This document shows positions 6,191 through 8,629 of a stretch of DNA of 8,629 nt, piece after piece. The stretch's first letter is position 1; each line of letters begins with the position of its first letter. The DNA lies in contig CAZEXP010000062.1 of the NCBI GenBank assembly GCA_964516845.1, forward strand, positions 1-8,629. The letters are read 5' to 3'. This stretch comes from JAPEKQ01 sp964516845 (lineage in GTDB: Bacteria > Joyebacterota > Joyebacteria > Joyebacterales > Joyebacteraceae). A program made the position numbers and the translations under genes. The notes under the pieces were generated by a model. That model was not told where the DNA came from, ran no database searches, and saw only the letters and a list, made by a program, of their open reading frames with translations.

Positions 6191-7498
6191 CTAGCTCAGG
6201 AACGGCTCGATCTGCGCGGCCAGACTATTGGTGTCGATCGGCTTCGTGATGTACCCACGGCAACCGGCCGCCACGAGCTTCTCGAGCTCGCTTGGCAGGT
6301 CGCTCGAGGTCAGAGCCAGGATCGGGATGTCATGTGTCTCCGTCATCGCAACGAGCCTGCGAGTCACCTCGAGCCCGTCGAGCCCGTTGAGATAGACGTC
6401 CATGAGGACCAGGTCCGGATGTGAAGACTTCGCAAGCGACAGAGCCGATTCGGCATCAGACGCCTCGAGAACCTCGTAGCCGTTCGCGCGCAGCACGACA
6501 GACGCCACGCTCCGGCTGTAATCGTTGCCCTCAACCAGGAGAATGGTCGGACCGGCGTGCAGACCGCCCCACGCCGCCTCGCATGTATCCGAGAAGGCAA
6601 TGACGCTCCGGTTCCGCCCGTCGCTTCGCCCGCGACAGAGCGCGGAATCGGCCATCCTGAGAAGCGTCTCCGGATCACCTGCGTGGGCCGGGTAGGCAGC
6701 GATGCCGCACGTCACGGTCGCACGCACTTCACCACCGCTGCGCGCCAGCGTCCGGTCGGCGAACGTCGACCTGAGACGCTCGATGAGAATGCCGGCGCCG
6801 GTCGCCGTCGTCTCGGGGAGAATAAGCGCAAACTCGTCCCCGCCGAACCTCGCCATCACGTCGGAGAGCCTCGTACCCGAAAGCAGAATATCGGCGAGCG
6901 ACCGCAGCACGGCGTCGCCGGTTCTGTGATCGAATTTCGTGTTGATCTCTTCCAGACTGTCGACATCCATGAGCGCGACCGACAGTTCGCGACCGTACCG
7001 TCTCGCACGGTCGAGCTCTGTCTCAAGCTGCTCATCGAAGTAGAGCCTGTTGTAGAGCTTGGTGACCGGATCGCGCGTCTGCTTTGGTGATCCAGCGTTC
7101 TCGCAGTAGTTGACACGAAGCACGGCCTTCACCCGCGAGACGAATTCGCTCACGCTGAACGGTCTCGGAAGGTAGTCGAGTAGACCGAACGGCGAGTCGA
7201 CATTCGAGGTCGGCCCCTCGCCCACGGCACAGAGCACGAGGACGGGGAGCTTCTTCGTCACCGGGTTCTGGTCCAGACGGTCTTCAAGATGCGCGTCGGC
7301 TGTTGTTGCGATCGACCGATCGATGATGATGAGGTCGGTTTCCGACGTCGCGGCCTCGCCGACGAAGCTCTCGATGCTCGTCGCCTGGGTGATGTCGTAG
7401 CCCGCGGCGCGCAGACGGTCGGAGAGCAGCCGCCAGTCACGGCCTTCGAACGACCCGACGAAGATCTTCCTGTGTGTGTTCTCGATGCGCCGTGACAT
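6191..7498 (-). CDS. REC-GGDEF-REC response regulator, probable diguanylate cyclase
   Basis: The 435-residue product should make the second messenger c-di-GMP from two GTP in the cytoplasm. Residues 11-130 are a degenerate receiver: the phospho-acceptor D60 is kept (LIIID), but the acidic pair at the N-terminal strand is missing (IFVGSFEG), the conserved Thr/Ser is C90 and the conserved Lys is R112 (PRPF). Residues about 143-300 are a GGDEF domain with DxD metal residues D178 and D180, N186 and D195 at the guanine-contact positions, intact RFGGDEF (GGDEF 219-223) and an RxxD inhibitory site R210-D213. Its DxDxFKxxND region is altered to DVDSLEEINTKFDH. Residues about 317-435 are a second receiver with D367 (LMDV), T397 and K419 (TKP) all present; its acidic pair is reduced to VEGND. 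The start is ATG 7498, with AGGGGG 7 bases upstream; the frame is open to 7798, but the extension is proline-rich and lacks a good ribosome site. A sigma-54 promoter lies upstream. No partner kinase is in the window. Confidence 0.92.
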   Translation of the reverse strand: MSRRIENTHRKIFVGSFEGRDWRLLSDRLRAAGYDITQATSIESFVGEAATSETDLIIIDRSIATTADAHLEDRLDQNPVTKKLPVLVLCAVGEGPTSNVDSPFGLLDYLPRPFSVSEFVSRVKAVLRVNYCENAGSPKQTRDPVTKLYNRLYFDEQLETELDRARRYGRELSVALMDVDSLEEINTKFDHRTGDAVLRSLADILLSGTRLSDVMARFGGDEFALILPETTATGAGILIERLRSTFADRTLARSGGEVRATVTCGIAAYPAHAGDPETLLRMADSALCRGRSDGRNRSVIAFSDTCEAAWGGLHAGPTILLVEGNDYSRSVASVVLRANGYEVLEASDAESALSLAKSSHPDLVLMDVYLNGLDGLEVTRRLVAMTETHDIPILALTSSDLPSELEKLVAAGCRGYITKPIDTNSLAAQIEPFLS

Positions 7499-7694
7499 CC
7501 CGTTTCCCCCTGGCCGCGTCGAGGGCGGCGGATTCGTGGGCGGCTTCCGCCCGCTCGAGGCCGTCTCCGGCTCGGCAGTTTGCACGGAGTCGCACGCTTT
7601 CTGCCCCCGCGCGTTCCCGGCCATGTCCCCACACGCCCAGTAGCGCACCTGCAGCGCGCTTTCTGGCAGTTCGCCGGAAGGTCCTGTTCTCTGC
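7499..7694 (-). promoter_or_regulatory. Long structured 5' leader of the GGDEF gene
   Basis: If transcription starts at the position set by the sigma-54 element (about 7694), the leader is about 196 bases. It holds several hairpins on the minus strand: AGCGCGC (7660-7654) with GTGCGCT (7648-7642); a 7-bp bulged stem 7574-7556 capped by a GAGA (GNRA) tetraloop; and GGGCGG (7552-7547) with CCGCCC (7543-7538). The words CAGAAAGCG (7665-7657 and 7603-7595) and AACTGCC (7671-7665 and 7580-7574) each occur twice. The ribosome site AGGGGG is at 7511-7506. I could not match the known c-di-GMP or cobalamin riboswitch cores. The frame is also open, so an N-terminal extension of the protein from ATG 7624 remains possible. 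Confidence 0.4.
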
Positions 7695-7704
7695 CACATG
7701 CAAA

Positions 7705-7720
7705 AGCAAGGAATGTGCCA
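7705..7720 (-). promoter_or_regulatory. Sigma-54 (RpoN) promoter, full consensus match
   Basis: Read on the minus strand the element is TGGCAC A TTCC TTGC T, which matches the sigma-54 consensus TGGCACR-N4-TTGCW at every defined position, including the GG and GC that mark -24 and -12. It points at the REC-GGDEF-REC gene and predicts a transcript start near 7694. Sigma-54 promoters need an AAA+ enhancer-binding activator, none of which is encoded in the window. Confidence 0.75.
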
Positions 7721-7782
7721 CGGAGGCGGTGCGAAGGCGCAGTTCTCCTGGCGCCGAGGTCCGAGCTGAGCCAGACTCAACA

Positions 7783-7815
7783 CAGAGGGGTGAAGCACGA
7801 AGCCTCACCCCTCTG
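7783..7815 (-). terminator. Hairpin terminator after the OmpA-like gene
   Basis: CAGAGGGGTGA (7783-7793) pairs perfectly over 11 bp with TCACCCCTCTG (7805-7815). The 11-base loop can add two more pairs past one mismatch. On the minus strand it begins 28 bases after the OmpA-like stop codon. The following bases TGTTGAGTCT are only moderately T-rich, so Rho-independent termination is likely but not certain. The stem also isolates the sigma-54 promoter from read-through. Confidence 0.65.
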
Positions 7816-7843
7816 AACCCCACTGCACTGCTGGTCACTGCAC

Positions 7844-8629
7844 CTACTCCATCGGCGGATTCACCGGCGTGATGACCACGCGGCGGTTCTTCTTCCGATT
7901 CTCCTCGTTGACGTTCTCGAACGCGGGATAGGTCTCGCCGAACGCCCGCAGCACGAGGCGCTCCACACCAACGCCGTGCTCACTGAGGTAGTTGACAACG
8001 GCCTCAGCCCGGTGCTTCGAGAGACCCATGTTGTAGTCGTCATCGCCCAGGTCGCAGGCGTAACCGCTCACCTCGGCCAGGAGCTTGGGATAGGTGGTCA
8101 TGATGACGGCCATCTCGTCGAGATTGCCCTTTGCCTCGGCCGTCAGCTTCGAGCTGTTCAGCGGGAAGAGCACACCGACCGGGTACACGTCATCAGCGGC
8201 GGTCGCCGGAAGGATGACCTTGATCCTGCAGCCGTGCTCGTCCACCTTGACGCCCTTCGGCGTGTTCGGGCACTTGTCGAGCGCGTCGATAACGCCGTCC
8301 ATATCGTTGTCGACCTCGGGGCAGCCGTCCTCATCCTCGAAGCCATCGAAGTCCTCGGGGACCTCGGGGCACGCGTCATCCATGTCCATGATGCCGTCAC
8401 CATCCATATCGACGTCGGGACAACCGTCCTCGTCGGCGTCGCCATCGAAGTCCTCGGCATCATTCGGGCACATGTCGTCGACGTCGAGAATACCGTCCTT
8501 GTCGTTGTCGAAGTCCGGACAGCCGTCCTCGTCCTCGAATCCGTCGAAGTCCTCGGGCTTGTTCCAGCACTCGTCATCCTTGCCGATGATGCCGTCGCCG
8601 TCACAGTCGCCCGGGCCGAAGTAGTACGT
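7844..8629 (-). CDS. OmpA-family outer-membrane protein with thrombospondin type 3 repeats, 5' partial
   Basis: The frame is open to the right edge; 261 C-terminal residues are visible, and an N-terminal part (often a beta-barrel in this class) lies outside. The ATG at 8473 is inside a repeat and is not the start. Visible residues 8-21 are a degenerate calcium-binding unit and 26-124 are three tandem 33-residue thrombospondin type 3 units (EDFDGFEDEDGCP and DxDxDG patterns). Residues about 135-255 form an OmpA C-terminal domain that should bind peptidoglycan: LFPLNSSKL, VSGYACDLGDDDYNMGLS with D193, KHRAEAVVNYL, FGETYP and NRRVVI with R249-R250. The usual GHTD is GYACD here, so Thr is replaced by Cys192. 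Family role: anchoring the outer membrane to the cell wall, with calcium bound by the acidic repeats. A terminator lies just downstream, so this is the last gene of its transcript. Confidence 0.9.
   Translation of the reverse strand, partial: TYYFGPGDCDGDGIIGKDDECWNKPEDFDGFEDEDGCPDFDNDKDGILDVDDMCPNDAEDFDGDADEDGCPDVDMDGDGIMDMDDACPEVPEDFDGFEDEDGCPEVDNDMDGVIDALDKCPNTPKGVKVDEHGCRIKVILPATAADDVYPVGVLFPLNSSKLTAEAKGNLDEMAVIMTTYPKLLAEVSGYACDLGDDDYNMGLSKHRAEAVVNYLSEHGVGVERLVLRAFGETYPAFENVNEENRKKNRRVVITPVNPPME
8258..8554 (-). repeat. Three tandem 99-bp units encoding thrombospondin type 3 repeats
   Basis: Three in-frame units of exactly 99 bp (33 residues each) start with EDFDG and end after a CP pair: visible residues 26-58, 59-91 and 92-124. 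Units 1 and 3 share EDFDGFEDEDGCP; unit 2 has EDFDGDADEDGCP. A further degenerate unit lies to the right (residues 8-21). The equal length suggests tandem duplication within the gene, later diverged. Confidence 0.85.

Noticed and set aside
4309..6249. A 646-codon open frame on the plus strand, opposite the large lipoprotein gene
   Set aside because: It mirrors the minus-strand gene, which has a lipobox, a GGAGG ribosome site and normal protein composition. The plus-strand translation is rich in Arg, His and Pro and has no recognisable domain, as expected of an antisense shadow in GC-rich DNA.
7556..7574. B12-box-like sequence (AGCCGGAGACGGCC) in the GGDEF leader
   Set aside because: It is two bases short of the cobalamin riboswitch box, and the other conserved parts of that riboswitch were not found. 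A simple GNRA-capped hairpin explains it.
7499..7798. 100-codon N-terminal extension of the GGDEF protein
   Set aside because: It would cross the sigma-54 element, and AGGGGG before ATG 7498 is the better start. The shorter version from ATG 7624 cannot be fully excluded.

Overview
The window looks like chromosomal DNA of a GC-rich (roughly 60-65 % by eye) diderm bacterium. Evidence for an outer membrane is two lipoproteins with clear lipoboxes and an OmpA-like protein with thrombospondin type 3 repeats. The first protein ends in a FlgD-type Ig domain (YPPHPNP, VYTAGGRLVR, TTWDGRDGSG, SGVYFIR), a common C-terminus of secreted proteins in the FCB superphylum and related candidate phyla (Eisenbacteria, Krumholzibacteria, KSB1 and similar). 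That placement is inference. No mobile element, CRISPR array, tRNA or rRNA was seen.

Plus-strand half (1-4430): the 3' part of a secreted multidomain protein is followed by a good sigma-70-type promoter (1407-1435). This promoter drives a probable three-gene run: a DUF364-like Rossmann protein (1471-2277), a fold-type III PLP decarboxylase that starts at a rare CTG codon (2338-3636), and a small lipoprotein with beta-sandwich-like domains (3666-4430). The decarboxylase resembles diaminopimelate decarboxylase, but it carries CTPxD where true LysA has CESxD, so its substrate is probably not meso-DAP.

Minus-strand half (4462-8629): read in the direction of transcription, the order is an OmpA-like protein (cut by the window edge) with a terminator at 7783-7815; a full-consensus sigma-54 promoter (7705-7720) and a long, hairpin-rich leader; a REC-GGDEF-REC c-di-GMP signalling protein (6191-7498) with a strong terminator at 6069-6099; and a 518-residue lipoprotein (4462-6018) that converges on the small plus-strand lipoprotein.

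Two points deserve most attention. One is the DUF364-like plus decarboxylase pair, which may make or handle an unknown amine or metal ligand. The other is the diguanylate cyclase placed under sigma-54 control behind a structured leader. Neither is shown to be a new system by the sequence alone.
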